This document shows, piece by piece, positions 46,734-56,596 of a DNA stretch of 64,000 nucleotides; the stretch's first letter is position 1, and each line of letters begins with the position of its first letter. The stretch comes from Roseiarcus sp963820795 (GTDB lineage: Bacteria > Pseudomonadota > Alphaproteobacteria > Rhizobiales > Beijerinckiaceae): contig CAWGBJ010000007.1 in the NCBI GenBank assembly GCA_963820795.1, positions 62,001 through 126,000 on the forward strand, given 5' to 3'. Position numbers and translations under genes: made by a program. The notes under the pieces are model-generated. The model had not been told where the DNA came from. It worked only from the letters and a program-made list of their open reading frames with translations, and ran no database searches.

Positions 46734-48797
46734 CTATTCCGCCGCTTCGAGCTTGCGTTCGAGCGCCAGCGCCGAGCACTCCGCCATGACCCGCGAGGCG
46801 CGCGCGATCGGGTTGGTGAGATAGAAATCCTGCACCGTTGCGCCGAACGGCGTCCTGTCGACCGCGCCGCCGAGCGAGGCGAGACTGGACAGGGTCGCCG
46901 CATCGGCCGGAGCGACCCGATCGAAGCGCACGAGATGAGGATAGGCGGCGGCGAGGGTGGCTCGGAGTTGGGTCAGCGAGTCGTAAGGCAGTTTCGCCCC
47001 AAGCGGGTCCGACAGGGCGCGCAGAATCGACCAGTCCTCGCGCGCGTCGCCTGGCGGGAAGACAGCGCGCTCGGCGAACTGCGGCCGGCCTTCGGTGTTG
47101 ACGTAGATGCCGGTCTTCTCGGTGTAGGCGGCCCCTGGCAGGATCACGTCGGCGCGATGCGCGCCGCGGTCGCCGTGCGTGCCGATGTAGACGACAAAAG
47201 CCCCCGGCTGAATGTCGATTTCGTCCGCGCCGAGATTGAAGAGGACGTCGACCCCATCCGATTTCGCCATCGCGCCGGCGTCCACCCCGCCTTCTCCCGG
47301 CACGAGGCCGAGGTCGAGTCCGCCGACGCGCGAGGCGGCCGTGTGCAGGACGTTGAAGCCGTTCCAGCCCTCCTTGATGACGCCGGCAGCGAGCGCCGCC
47401 CTGGCGAAACTGGCAAGCGCCGCAACGCCGTCTGGACGCGCGTGCGCCGCGGGGCCGATGACAAACATCGGCTTGTTTCTACCGGGCGCGAGCTTCTCGG
47501 TGAGCGCCGAAAGCGTTTCCGGCCCGGCGCCGAGATAGCTGTAATCGTAGGTCAGGTCGGCCTGCTGGCCGATGAGACCGACCATGATCCCGCCCTTCAG
47601 CCAGCGCTTGCGGATGCGCGCGTTGAGGACCGGGGCCTCGCGGCGCGGGTTGGAGCCGATGACGATAATGGCGTCTGCCTGGTCGATGCCGGCAATCGTC
47701 GAATTGAAGATATAGGACGCGCGACCGAATTTCGGGTGGAGCTTCGAGCCGTCCTGGCGGCAGTCGACGTTCGGCGAGCCGAGCTTGGCCATGAGCCCTT
47801 TCAGGGCGAACATCTCCTCGACCGACGCGAGGTCGCCGACGATCGCGCCGATCCTCGCGGGCCGGACCTCGCTGACCTTGGCTGCGATGGCGGCGAATGC
47901 CTTGCCCCAGCTCACCGCGGTCAGTTTGCCGCCGAGGCGAAGATAGGGCCGGTCGAGACGTTGCACCTTGAGGCCGTCGATGGCGTAGCGCGTCTTGTCG
48001 GAGATCCACTCCTCGTTGATCTCGTCGTTGGTGCGGGGCAGGACGCGCACCACCTCCCGGCCGCGCGAATCAATCCGGATCGCCGAACCGATCGCATCCA
48101 TGACGTCGACCGATTCCGTATGGCTGAATTCCCAGGGTCGGGCATGGAAGGCCGTCGGCTTCGAGGTCAATGCCCCGACCGGGCAGAGATCGATGACGTT
48201 CGCCTGGAGTTCCGAGGTCAGCGCGTGCTCGAGGTAGGAGGTGATCTCCATGTCCTCGCCGCGGCCGGTGGCGCCAAGCTCCGGAACGCCCGCGACCTCG
48301 GTCACAAACCGCACGCAGCGCGTGCACTGGATGCACCGGTTCATCGACGTCTTGACGAGAGGGCCGAGATATTTGTCCTCGACTGCGCGCTTGTTCTCAT
48401 GGAAGCGCGAGGAATCGGCGCCGTAGGCCATAGCCTGATCCTGCAGGTCGCATTCGCCGCCCTGATCGCAAATCGGGCAATCGAGCGGGTGATTGATGAG
48501 CAGGAACTCCATCACCCCGCGCCGGGCTTTGCGCACCATCGGCGAGTTCGTCTCGACGACCGGCGGCTCTCCCTTCGGCCCTGGTCTGAGGTCTTTGACC
48601 GCCATGGCGCAGGATGCGGTCGGCTTCGGCGGGCCGCCCTTTACCTCGACGAGGCACATCCGGCAATTGCCGGCGATCGACAGGCGCTCATGGAAGCAGA
48701 AGCGCGGCACTTCGGAGCCGGCGGCTTCGCAAGCCTGCAGAAGCGTGAATTCGGCCGGAACGTCAAGCTCCTTGCCGTCGATGATGATTTTGCTCAT
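46734..48797 (-). CDS. nuoG: NADH-quinone oxidoreductase subunit G
   Basis: A 687-aa electron-transfer subunit. N-terminal [2Fe-2S] and [4Fe-4S] domains: 'FCFHERLSIAGNCRMCLVEV', 'CPICDQGGECDLQDQ', 'CIQCTRCVRF'; then a molybdopterin-oxidoreductase-like domain without bound Mo. Start ATG overlaps the upstream pentapeptide gene stop by 4 bp rather than following nuoF directly. Eight bp to nuoH. Confidence 0.95.
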   Translation of the reverse strand: MSKIIIDGKELDVPAEFTLLQACEAAGSEVPRFCFHERLSIAGNCRMCLVEVKGGPPKPTASCAMAVKDLRPGPKGEPPVVETNSPMVRKARRGVMEFLLINHPLDCPICDQGGECDLQDQAMAYGADSSRFHENKRAVEDKYLGPLVKTSMNRCIQCTRCVRFVTEVAGVPELGATGRGEDMEITSYLEHALTSELQANVIDLCPVGALTSKPTAFHARPWEFSHTESVDVMDAIGSAIRIDSRGREVVRVLPRTNDEINEEWISDKTRYAIDGLKVQRLDRPYLRLGGKLTAVSWGKAFAAIAAKVSEVRPARIGAIVGDLASVEEMFALKGLMAKLGSPNVDCRQDGSKLHPKFGRASYIFNSTIAGIDQADAIIVIGSNPRREAPVLNARIRKRWLKGGIMVGLIGQQADLTYDYSYLGAGPETLSALTEKLAPGRNKPMFVIGPAAHARPDGVAALASFARAALAAGVIKEGWNGFNVLHTAASRVGGLDLGLVPGEGGVDAGAMAKSDGVDVLFNLGADEIDIQPGAFVVYIGTHGDRGAHRADVILPGAAYTEKTGIYVNTEGRPQFAERAVFPPGDAREDWSILRALSDPLGAKLPYDSLTQLRATLAAAYPHLVRFDRVAPADAATLSSLASLGGAVDRTPFGATVQDFYLTNPIARASRVMAECSALALERKLEAAE

Positions 48798-49132
48798 GCG
48801 CTGTTCGCCCCGTGCCCGGCGCGCCAGTAGGCGAGCAGATCGGTGACGGCGATGCCGTCGATCACCGCGCCCTCGAGCCGCGCTTCGACGATCGACGCGC
48901 CGGCCAGATTGGCCTTCTCGACCCGCAATCCCGCAAGGTTCACGTTATGGATGCGCCAGCCGGACATATTGAGATCGTCGAACGAGCAGCCCGACATGTT
49001 GACGTTGCGAAAATCGCAGCCGGAAAGATTGACATCGTCGAACCGCGAACCCGACAGGTCGGCGTGGCAGACGTCCAGCCGCTGTTTCTCGCCCCCGATT
49101 TTCAGGACGCCGATCGGCTCTTGAAAGTTCAT
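48794..49132 (-). CDS. pentapeptide-repeat protein inside the nuo operon
   Basis: A 112-aa pentapeptide-repeat protein. Roughly ten tandem A(D/N)LxX-like units are seen: 'ADLSGSRFDDVNLSGCDFRN', 'VNMSGCSFDDLNMSG' and 'VNLAGLRVEKANLAGASI', predicting a right-handed quadrilateral beta-helix. ATG 49132 overlaps the DUF3291 stop, and its stop overlaps the nuoG start (both ATGA), so it is embedded in the complex I operon. Function unknown; assembly or protection of complex I is a possible inference from position. Confidence 0.88.
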   Translation of the reverse strand: MNFQEPIGVLKIGGEKQRLDVCHADLSGSRFDDVNLSGCDFRNVNMSGCSFDDLNMSGWRIHNVNLAGLRVEKANLAGASIVEARLEGAVIDGIAVTDLLAYWRAGHGANSA

Positions 49133-49596
49133 CCGCACTTTCGGCCCATCCACAGCTTGATATGGGCGAGATGCCCCCAGCCGAAGGCAAGGTCGCTGTC
49201 GCCATGGCGCGCGAGATGCTCAAGGCGCGCCTTGGCCTCGGCCAGATCAGGAATATGCCCCGCCGGTATCGGCCACATGACAAAATGGGGCGTCGCCAGC
49301 TTCTCGAACCAGGCGCCCTTGCGGTTGTAGAAGCGCTGGTGGACCGTGGCCCAGACAAAGCGCTCGAGCGTTTCCACGCTCTCCCAGACCGACATGTTGA
49401 CCAGCATGTTCGGATCATCGAACGGCCGTAGCGAGGTCGCGTTGTTGCTCTCGTCCTTCAGCCGCCAGACGAACCCGGGGCTGCGCTCGGCGATCGCGTT
49501 GACCCGGTCGAGGTTGTCCATGAATTCGGCCATTCGCGCATCATCGAGCGGATGGAGCGGCCGGCCAATGTTGAGCTGGGCGATGTGCACCGTCAT
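49129..49596 (-). CDS. DUF3291 domain protein inside the nuo operon
   Basis: A 155-aa DUF3291 protein. 'IAQLNIGRPLHPLDDARMAE', 'FMDNLDRVNAIAERSPGFVW', 'MSVWESVETLERFVW' and 'FVMWPIPAGHIPDLAEAKAR' are the typical blocks; the fold resembles ABM/dimeric alpha-beta barrel proteins (monooxygenase-like). It lies 33 bp after nuoF and is coupled to the pentapeptide gene. No known complex I role; possibly a haem- or quinone-related enzyme, which is speculation. Confidence 0.87.
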   Translation of the reverse strand: MTVHIAQLNIGRPLHPLDDARMAEFMDNLDRVNAIAERSPGFVWRLKDESNNATSLRPFDDPNMLVNMSVWESVETLERFVWATVHQRFYNRKGAWFEKLATPHFVMWPIPAGHIPDLAEAKARLEHLARHGDSDLAFGWGHLAHIKLWMGRKCG

Positions 49597-49629
49597 TTGA
49601 TGGTTACCGCGCCTTGCATGTCGAGTCCC

Positions 49630-50934
<1,305 letters not shown>

Positions 50935-50937
50935 CGC

Positions 50938-51750
50938 CTAAAGTTCCATTTTCGCGCCGGAAGAATGACCTGGATCGCCCTCTCTGAGGCCTGCTGTGTC
51001 GGCTGGCGGCCTCACCGGGGCCTCATTGGCGTGAGTCTCTTTCGCTGGCGCAGTGGGCGGCGTTTCACTGTTCCGTCCCGGCAGCTTGGCGCGCTGATCG
51101 TTCGCGGGCGACGGGCCGCCGGCGCTCATCGGACCGCTTAGGCCGTCGGCTCCGTAAAGCGTCGTCAGCGACGTCAGGCCGCCGACCGGCTCGGACGAGA
51201 CTCGGCCGATTTGCGACCCCTTTCTGACCGGACGTCCCGACGACAGATCGTCGAGCAGGCGCAGGAAGTTCTCCGGCGTCAGATCCTCGTAATAGTCCTG
51301 GTTGATCTGAACCATCGGCGCATTGCAGCAGGCGCCGAGACACTCGACCTCGGTCCACGAAAACGCGCCGTCGGCCGTCACATGCCCCTGTTCGCCGATG
51401 CGCTTCCGCAAGATCGCCTTGATGGCTTCGGCCCCGCGCAGCATGCACGGCGTCGTGCCGCAGAGTTGCACGTAATAGCGCCCGACCGGCTCGAGGTTGA
51501 ACATAGTGTAGAATGTCGCGACCTCCAGCACCCGGATGTTGGGCATGTCGAGCATCTGAGCGACTTTTTCGATCGCCGGCTTCGGCAGCCAGTACCCGCT
51601 CTGCTCCTGCGCTCGCCACAACAGGGCGATGACCGCCGACGCCTGCCGACCCGGCGGATACTTGGCGATCTCCTTCTCCGCCCATGCCTTGTTCTCAGGG
51701 GCGAATTCGAAGCTCTCGGGCTGAACCTCGGCAAGCCGGCGGACCGACAT
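50938..51750 (-). CDS. nuoE: NADH-quinone oxidoreductase subunit E
   Basis: A 270-aa thioredoxin-like [2Fe-2S] subunit. Ligands in 'QLCGTTPCMLRGA' and 'ECLGACCNAPMVQIN'. The conserved part ends near residue 180; the remaining 90 residues are low-complexity Pro/Ala/Gly-rich, a C-terminal extension seen in alphaproteobacterial NuoE. Three bp to nuoF. Confidence 0.95.
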   Translation of the reverse strand: MSVRRLAEVQPESFEFAPENKAWAEKEIAKYPPGRQASAVIALLWRAQEQSGYWLPKPAIEKVAQMLDMPNIRVLEVATFYTMFNLEPVGRYYVQLCGTTPCMLRGAEAIKAILRKRIGEQGHVTADGAFSWTEVECLGACCNAPMVQINQDYYEDLTPENFLRLLDDLSSGRPVRKGSQIGRVSSEPVGGLTSLTTLYGADGLSGPMSAGGPSPANDQRAKLPGRNSETPPTAPAKETHANEAPVRPPADTAGLREGDPGHSSGAKMEL

Positions 51751-51789
51751 GGGCTAGACCGTTCTCGAAGGCGACACCGGGTCGCGAAG

Positions 51790-51850
51790 CGGCGCGCCCT
51801 TCCCCCACTTGCGGGAGAAGGGGGCCCGAAGGACCGGATGACGGCAGAGG
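51790..51850. repeat. interspersed intergenic repeat within the nuo operon (nuoE/nuoD)
   Basis: CTTCCCCCACTTGCGGGAGAAG followed by GGACCGGATGACGG resembles the unit at 44890-45030. Fills the 104-bp gap between nuoE and nuoD. Confidence 0.6.
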
Positions 51851-51854
51851 TCTG

Positions 51855-53066
51855 TCACCTGTCGACCTCCCCGAACACAACGTCAAGCGAGCCGAGGATC
51901 GCGCTGACATCGGCCAGCATGTGCTTGCGACAGAGGAAATCCATAGCCTGCAGATGGGCGAAGCTCGGCGCGCGCAATTTGACGCGATAGGGTCTGTTGG
52001 AGCCGTCGGACACGAGATAGACCCCGAACTCGCCCTTTGGCGCCTCGACCGCGGCGTAGACCTCACCCGCCGGCACCTTGTAGCCTTCGGTGTAGAGCTT
52101 GAAGTGATGGATAAGCGCCTCCATCGACTTCTTCATGACGGCGCGCTTCGGCGGGAAGATCTTTCCGTCGTCGGTGGCGACGGCACCCCCTCCGTCCGCC
52201 GAGTTGAGTTTCTCGCAGCACTGCTTCATGATGCCCGCCGACTGGCGCATCTCGGCCATGCGGATCAGATAGCGGTCGTAGCAGTCGCCGTTCTTGCCGA
52301 CCGGAATGTCGAAATCCATCTCCTCGTAACATTCGTAGGGCTGTGACTTGCGCAGGTCCCAGGCCGCGCCCGAGCCGCGTAACATCACGCCCGAGAAGCC
52401 CCACGCCCAAGCGTCGGCAAGCTTAACGACGCCGATGTCGACGTTGCGCTGCTTGAAGATGCGGTTGCCGGTCAACAGCGTCTCGAGGTCGTCGCAGACT
52501 TTGAGAAACGGATCGCAGAAGGCATAGATATCGTCGATGAGCCTCCGGGGCAGATCCTCATGCACGCCGCCGGGACGGAAGTAGGCCGCATGCATGCGCG
52601 AGCCGCTGGCGCGCTCGTAAAACACCATCAGCTTCTCACGCTCCTCGAAGCCCCAAAGCGGAGGCGTCAGCGCGCCGACATCCATCGCTTGCGTCGTGAT
52701 CTGGAGCAGATGCGACAGGAGGCGGCCGATCTCGCAATAGAGCACCCGGATAAGCTGGGCCCGGCGCGGGATCGAAATGCCGAGCAGACGCTCGACCGCG
52801 AGCGCGTAGGCGTGCTCCTGATTCATTGGCGCGACATAGTCGAGCCGATCGAGATAGGGCACGTTCTGGAGATAGGTGCGCGCCTCCATCAGCTTCTCGG
52901 TGCCGCGATGCAGGAGGCCGATGTGCGGGTCGACGCGCTCGACCACTTCGCCGTCGAGCTCGAGCACGAGCCGCAGCACGCCGTGGGCCGCCGGATGCTG
53001 TGGCCCGAAGTTGATCGAGAAGTTGCGCAGGTTCTGATCGTTCATGGTCGCCGCAGAGTCGCTCAT
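51855..53066 (-). CDS. nuoD: NADH-quinone oxidoreductase subunit D
   Basis: A 403-aa 49-kDa-type subunit forming the quinone pocket with NuoB. Signatures: 'NFGPQHPAAHGVLRLVLELD', 'RVDPHIGLLHRGTEKLME', 'PYLDRLDYVAPMNQEHAYAL' and C-terminal 'DVVFGEVDR'. Start at 53066 or the next Met 7 codons on. Separate nuoC and nuoD genes, not fused. Confidence 0.95.
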   Translation of the reverse strand: MSDSAATMNDQNLRNFSINFGPQHPAAHGVLRLVLELDGEVVERVDPHIGLLHRGTEKLMEARTYLQNVPYLDRLDYVAPMNQEHAYALAVERLLGISIPRRAQLIRVLYCEIGRLLSHLLQITTQAMDVGALTPPLWGFEEREKLMVFYERASGSRMHAAYFRPGGVHEDLPRRLIDDIYAFCDPFLKVCDDLETLLTGNRIFKQRNVDIGVVKLADAWAWGFSGVMLRGSGAAWDLRKSQPYECYEEMDFDIPVGKNGDCYDRYLIRMAEMRQSAGIMKQCCEKLNSADGGGAVATDDGKIFPPKRAVMKKSMEALIHHFKLYTEGYKVPAGEVYAAVEAPKGEFGVYLVSDGSNRPYRVKLRAPSFAHLQAMDFLCRKHMLADVSAILGSLDVVFGEVDR

Positions 53067-53143
53067 TGCTTCCTGCCAAACTCTGAGATTGCGTTAGGGC
53101 CCGTCCCGGTCACAACCCTAGTCCCTATGCCGATTGCGACCGC

Positions 53144-53752
53144 CTACCGCGCGCCGTCGTCCTTCGCCTTCTCGTCGCCTGGAAGCGGGGGCCCCTCCCA
53201 AGGGCTCAAGAAGTCGAAGGCGCGGAACTCCTGGGCGAGGCGTACAGGCTCGTAGCGGACGCGCTTTTCCTGGTCGTCGTAGCGGACTTCGACGAAGCCG
53301 GTCATGGGAAAGTCCTTGCGCAAGGGATGACCGTCGAAGCCGTAGTCGGTGAGAATGCGCCTGAGATCCGGGTGTCCAACGAACAGGACGCCGAACAGGT
53401 CATAGATTTCGCGCTCGAACCAGTCGGCGCCGGGATAGACCTCGGTCGCGCTCGAGACCGGCGTCTCTTCGTCGGTGGCGAGCTTGACGCGGATGCGGCA
53501 GTTCAACCGGGGCGACAGAAGATGATAGACGATTTCGAATCGCTTCTCGCGTTCGGGGTAATCCACGCCGGAAATATCGATGATCGAGATGAACTGAGCT
53601 GCCTCATCGTCGCGCAGAAACCTGAGGACCTCGATGTTGCGGCCCCCGTCCACCGTCAGCGTGAGCTCGCCGAACGCAAAGGCCCGCTCAAGCACGGCGC
53701 CGGGCAGCTCGGCTGCGATCTTGTCGGCGATGATATTCAGGCGCTCGTCCAT
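53144..53752 (-). CDS. nuoC: NADH-quinone oxidoreductase subunit C
   Basis: A 202-aa 30-kDa-type subunit. 'ERFEIVYHLLSP'-type block (here 'EKRFEIVYHLLSPRLNCRIR'), 'EREIYDLFGVLFVGHPDLRR', 'LTDYGFDGHPLRKDFPMTGF' and 'VRYDDQEKRVRYEPVRL' are diagnostic. Structural subunit of the peripheral arm. 77-bp gap to nuoD. Confidence 0.95.
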   Translation of the reverse strand: MDERLNIIADKIAAELPGAVLERAFAFGELTLTVDGGRNIEVLRFLRDDEAAQFISIIDISGVDYPEREKRFEIVYHLLSPRLNCRIRVKLATDEETPVSSATEVYPGADWFEREIYDLFGVLFVGHPDLRRILTDYGFDGHPLRKDFPMTGFVEVRYDDQEKRVRYEPVRLAQEFRAFDFLSPWEGPPLPGDEKAKDDGAR

Positions 53753-53780
53753 TCGGCCGTCTTGCGTCCTTCCACGAGCT

Positions 53781-54353
53781 CTAGCGTTCGATTGTGCCGG
53801 TGCGGCGGATCTTTTTCTGCAGCATCAGAACGCCGTAGAGGAGAGCCTCGGCTGTCGGCGGGCAGCCGGGCACGTAGATGTCGACCGGCACGATGCGGTC
53901 GCAGCCGCGCACCACCGAGTAGGAATAATGATAATAGCCTCCGCCGTTGGCGCAGGAGCCCATCGAGATGACGTAGCGAGGCTCGGGCATCTGGTCGTAG
54001 ACCTTGCGCAGCGCCGGCGCCATCTTGTTGGTCAGCGTACCCGCGACGATCATCACGTCCGACTGCCTGGGGCTACCGCGCGGCGCGAAGCCGAACCGCT
54101 CGACGTCGTAGCGCGGCATCGAGAGCTGCATCATCTCGACAGCGCAGCAGGCAAGGCCGAAGGTCATCCACATCAGCGAGCCGGTGCGCGCCCATTGGAT
54201 CAGATCGTCAGTCGTGGTGACGAGGAAGCCCTTGTCGGCCAGTTCGTCGCTGATCCCGCCGAAATAAGGGTCGCCGGCGCCGATAGGTCTGCCGGAGGCG
54301 TCGACGAGACCCTTGGACGCGGGCGCGACGATCGGATCAGCGGTCAGTCCCAT
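53781..54353 (-). CDS. nuoB: NADH-quinone oxidoreductase subunit B
   Basis: A 190-aa subunit holding cluster N2. Ligands: paired Cys in 'FGLACCAVEMMQ', Cys in 'SMGSCANGGGYYHY' and 'VPGCPPTAEALLYG'. ATG 54353 ('MGLTADP') has GGGAG 7 bp upstream and overlaps nuoA by 10 bp; an alternative start at 54374 is less likely. Donates electrons to quinone. Confidence 0.95.
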   Translation of the reverse strand: MGLTADPIVAPASKGLVDASGRPIGAGDPYFGGISDELADKGFLVTTTDDLIQWARTGSLMWMTFGLACCAVEMMQLSMPRYDVERFGFAPRGSPRQSDVMIVAGTLTNKMAPALRKVYDQMPEPRYVISMGSCANGGGYYHYSYSVVRGCDRIVPVDIYVPGCPPTAEALLYGVLMLQKKIRRTGTIER

Positions 54354-54709
54354 TCCAGCGCTCCCTTGTTCCACTCGTAGACAAATCCTACGGTGAGCAC
54401 CGCGAGGAAGATCATCATCGACCAGAACCCGTAGGCCCCAAGGTGGTGAAAGACGATCGCCCAGGGAAACAGGAACGCCACTTCGAGATCAAAGATGATG
54501 AACAGGAGCGAGACGAGATAGAAGCGAGCGTCGAAGCGCATCCGGGCATCGTCGAACGGGTCGAAGCCACATTCGTAGGGTGACAGTTTCTCGGCGTCGG
54601 GCGCCTTGAACGCGACAAGAAACGGGGCGACGAGCAGCGCGCCCGAGATCAAGGTCGCGAGGATGATGAACACGACCAGCGGCAGGTAATCGGAAATCAG
54701 GCTCGGCAT
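54344..54709 (-). CDS. nuoA: NADH-quinone oxidoreductase subunit A
   Basis: A 121-aa three-helix subunit, first gene of the nuo operon. 'LSPYECGFDPFDDARMRFDA' and 'FYLVSLLFIIFDLEVAFLFP' are the family signatures. The region upstream (54710-54914) up to tRNA-Asp must hold the operon promoter; no clear boxes identified by eye. Confidence 0.95.
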   Translation of the reverse strand: MPSLISDYLPLVVFIILATLISGALLVAPFLVAFKAPDAEKLSPYECGFDPFDDARMRFDARFYLVSLLFIIFDLEVAFLFPWAIVFHHLGAYGFWSMMIFLAVLTVGFVYEWNKGALEWD

Positions 54710-54914
54710 CGGCCTTGCTCGTGGGGCTCAGTTTCGAACGGGCGCAACAGGACCGGGCGTTGTGATGACGCGCTTGCCCTCCGGTGGTCGAAGGCCTATC
54801 GCAGTGCAGCGAAGCATGCAAGGCGAAAGGCGTTATCATCGCCTTTAGACAATCAGCGCGCCGCCCGGGTTAGCCCTTATTTAGGCGCCTTAAGAGGGTT
54901 TTTTCAGGGGGCGA

Positions 54915-54991
<77 letters not shown>

Positions 54992-55084
54992 GTGAGGGCG
55001 TGAGCCGGATAAGCCAGGCGGAGGATCAAGTCAAGGCGAGCCCGCATTTGCAGAGCATCTGCAGAGCCAGGGTCGCCCGGCCGC

Positions 55085-55720
55085 CTAGAATTGGCTCCTC
55101 GCGAACGCCCAACGGCGCATCTCGTCGCGCGTGAGCACGCGCACCGTGTCAGGCGGGAGCGCTTCCGCAGCGCCGACCAGCGCCGGGTTGACTCCCATAC
55201 GGCTCGCGTAGCGTTTCAGGACCGCGACCATGGGGGCATCGGCGAAGCTCCGCGTGACATGACCTGCACCCCATCCCTGGTTCTCGGTCTCCACGATCGA
55301 CATCCGGTGCAAGGCGACCTCGCTTCCGGGCGGCGCAACCCGCCTCACCGCGCCCATCATCGCATAAACGCAAGCTGACAGACATTCGCCGACATAGGGG
55401 GTCCCGGCCTCGAAGCGGCCAACCACCCCTGCAACCCGAAGCGCACGCAGGATGTGGCCGAAGGCCATGGAGGCGACGACATTACCGCCGCGTGAATTGA
55501 AGAATACGATGCGCCGCAGCTTAGCATCCGAACTGTCGGATTTGAGAAAATCGACGAACGCCTGCGGCGTATCCATATCGATCACGCCGTCGGCCACAAT
55601 CACGTGGGGACAGCGCGCGCCGCAGCCACCGGTCTCGAGCGCTTCGACGCGAAAGGTCATCGACCCGGGCTCGGCGTGCGAGGCCGCCGGCAAGAGCCAG
55701 CCGCAAAGCGCGAGCAGCAA
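55085..55720 (-). CDS. periplasmic ClpP/crotonase-fold protein (COG3904-like)
   Basis: A predicted secreted protein of about 211 aa. The hydrophobic leader 'LLLALCGWLLPAASHA' ends in a signal peptidase site; the mature part has 'VIDMDTPQAFVDFLKS', 'RIVFFNSRGGNVVASMAFGH', and 'GECLSACVYAMMGAVRRV' where the Ser of a ClpP-like site would be, then 'EVALHRM'. No ATG precedes the leader: TTG 55720 lies 11 bp after GAGGAG and is chosen, with low certainty, because the frame further upstream runs into tRNA-Val. Proteolytic activity is unproven. Confidence 0.75.
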   Translation of the reverse strand: MLLALCGWLLPAASHAEPGSMTFRVEALETGGCGARCPHVIVADGVIDMDTPQAFVDFLKSDSSDAKLRRIVFFNSRGGNVVASMAFGHILRALRVAGVVGRFEAGTPYVGECLSACVYAMMGAVRRVAPPGSEVALHRMSIVETENQGWGAGHVTRSFADAPMVAVLKRYASRMGVNPALVGAAEALPPDTVRVLTRDEMRRWAFARSQF

Positions 55721-55746
55721 GGCGAACGCCGCTCCTCGGCAACGGA

Positions 55747-55822
55747 TGGTGGGCGGTGACGGGCTCGAACCGCCGACCCTCTCGGTGTAAGCGAGATGCT
55801 CTACCAGCTGAGCTAACCGCCC
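55747..55822 (-). tRNA. tRNA-Val (TAC)
   Basis: 76 nt with encoded CCA. Acceptor GGGCGGT pairs exactly with ACCGCCC, D-arm 'AGCTCAGCTGGTAGAGC', anticodon loop CTTACAC (anticodon TAC), T-loop TTCGAGC. Confidence 0.95.
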
Positions 55823-55983
55823 TTGTTGCGCAACCATTTCCACGGCCGCCCAGACTACAGGCTCGCAACTTGACCAACAAGGCCGACAGCAAAGTCAGCC
55901 GGGCGGGCTTGCGCAAAGAAGCACGGGCGGCGGCGATGGCCGCACGGCGCCGCGGCGACATCCAGGTCGCGAAACGGCCCGGC

Positions 55984-56274
55984 CTACTTCTTTGCCGACT
56001 TCTTGTTCAGGTGCGCCTTCAGCGCCGCGCCGGGCTTGAAGCGCGCGTTTCTCGAAGCGGCGATCTTGATTTCCTTGCCGGTGGCTGGATTGCGGCCCTT
56101 TCCAGCGGCGCGTTCGCGCACCGAAAACGTGCCAAAACCGACCAGTCGCACCTCCTCGCCCTTCTTCAGGGTCTTGAGGATGCCATCCAACACGGCCTCG
56201 AGCGCTGCCGCTGCGCTCACCTTTGTCAAATCGGCCTCGGCCGCGATATGGTCCACGAGTTCAAGCTTGTTCAT
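55984..56274 (-). CDS. hup: DNA-binding protein HU
   Basis: A 96-aa HU nucleoid protein. ATG 56274 ('MNKLELVDHIAAEADLTKVS') gives normal length; the frame further upstream is not conserved. The saddle and arm are clear: 'VGFGTFSVRERAAGKGRNPA', 'TGKEIKIAASRNARFKPGAA'. Binds DNA as a dimer and bends it. Located just downstream of lon, the usual lon-hup neighbourhood, but separated from it by a terminator. Confidence 0.95.
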   Translation of the reverse strand: MNKLELVDHIAAEADLTKVSAAAALEAVLDGILKTLKKGEEVRLVGFGTFSVRERAAGKGRNPATGKEIKIAASRNARFKPGAALKAHLNKKSAKK

Positions 56275-56511
56275 TCTAGCCTCTCCGTTCAAACCCGGCG
56301 CTTGCCGGCGCCGTTGTTTTTCCGCGGCGAAAAGCGCCACGCGCTCATGTCTGCCTGCCCGAGACGGCGTTGGAACCGCCAGGTCCCCCCCCCGTGCGAA
56401 TCGGCGGCTGAGGTGGCCGCATTGCTCACGTTCTGGGCCGGGAAGGCAAGGGTTTGCGGGAAGACCACCCAAAAAAAGATAGATTTTCTCTCGCGAGTCG
56501 CGGTTCGTACG
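56275..56511. other. hup upstream region
   Basis: No gene. It lies between the lon terminator and hup and should hold the hup promoter; a C-run (about 56386-56394) and an A-rich tract (56471-56477) are noted but boxes are not clear. Confidence 0.4.
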
Positions 56512-56545
56512 AAAAAAAAGCTGCAAATCCCTCAGGATTTGCAGC
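56512..56545 (-). terminator. Rho-independent terminator of lon
   Basis: On the minus strand an 11-bp perfect stem GCTGCAAATCC / GGATTTGCAGC with a 4-nt loop is followed directly by eight Ts. It ends 52 bp after the lon stop. Confidence 0.93.
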
Positions 56546-56596
56546 GGTTTCAACCAGACCGCCGGACGCTTTGAGCGCCCGGCTCAGGCGGCGAGG

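Noticed and set aside
54880..54914. A terminator after tRNA-Asp
   Set aside because: The GGCGCC and A-run features do not form a convincing stem followed by a T-run on the minus strand.
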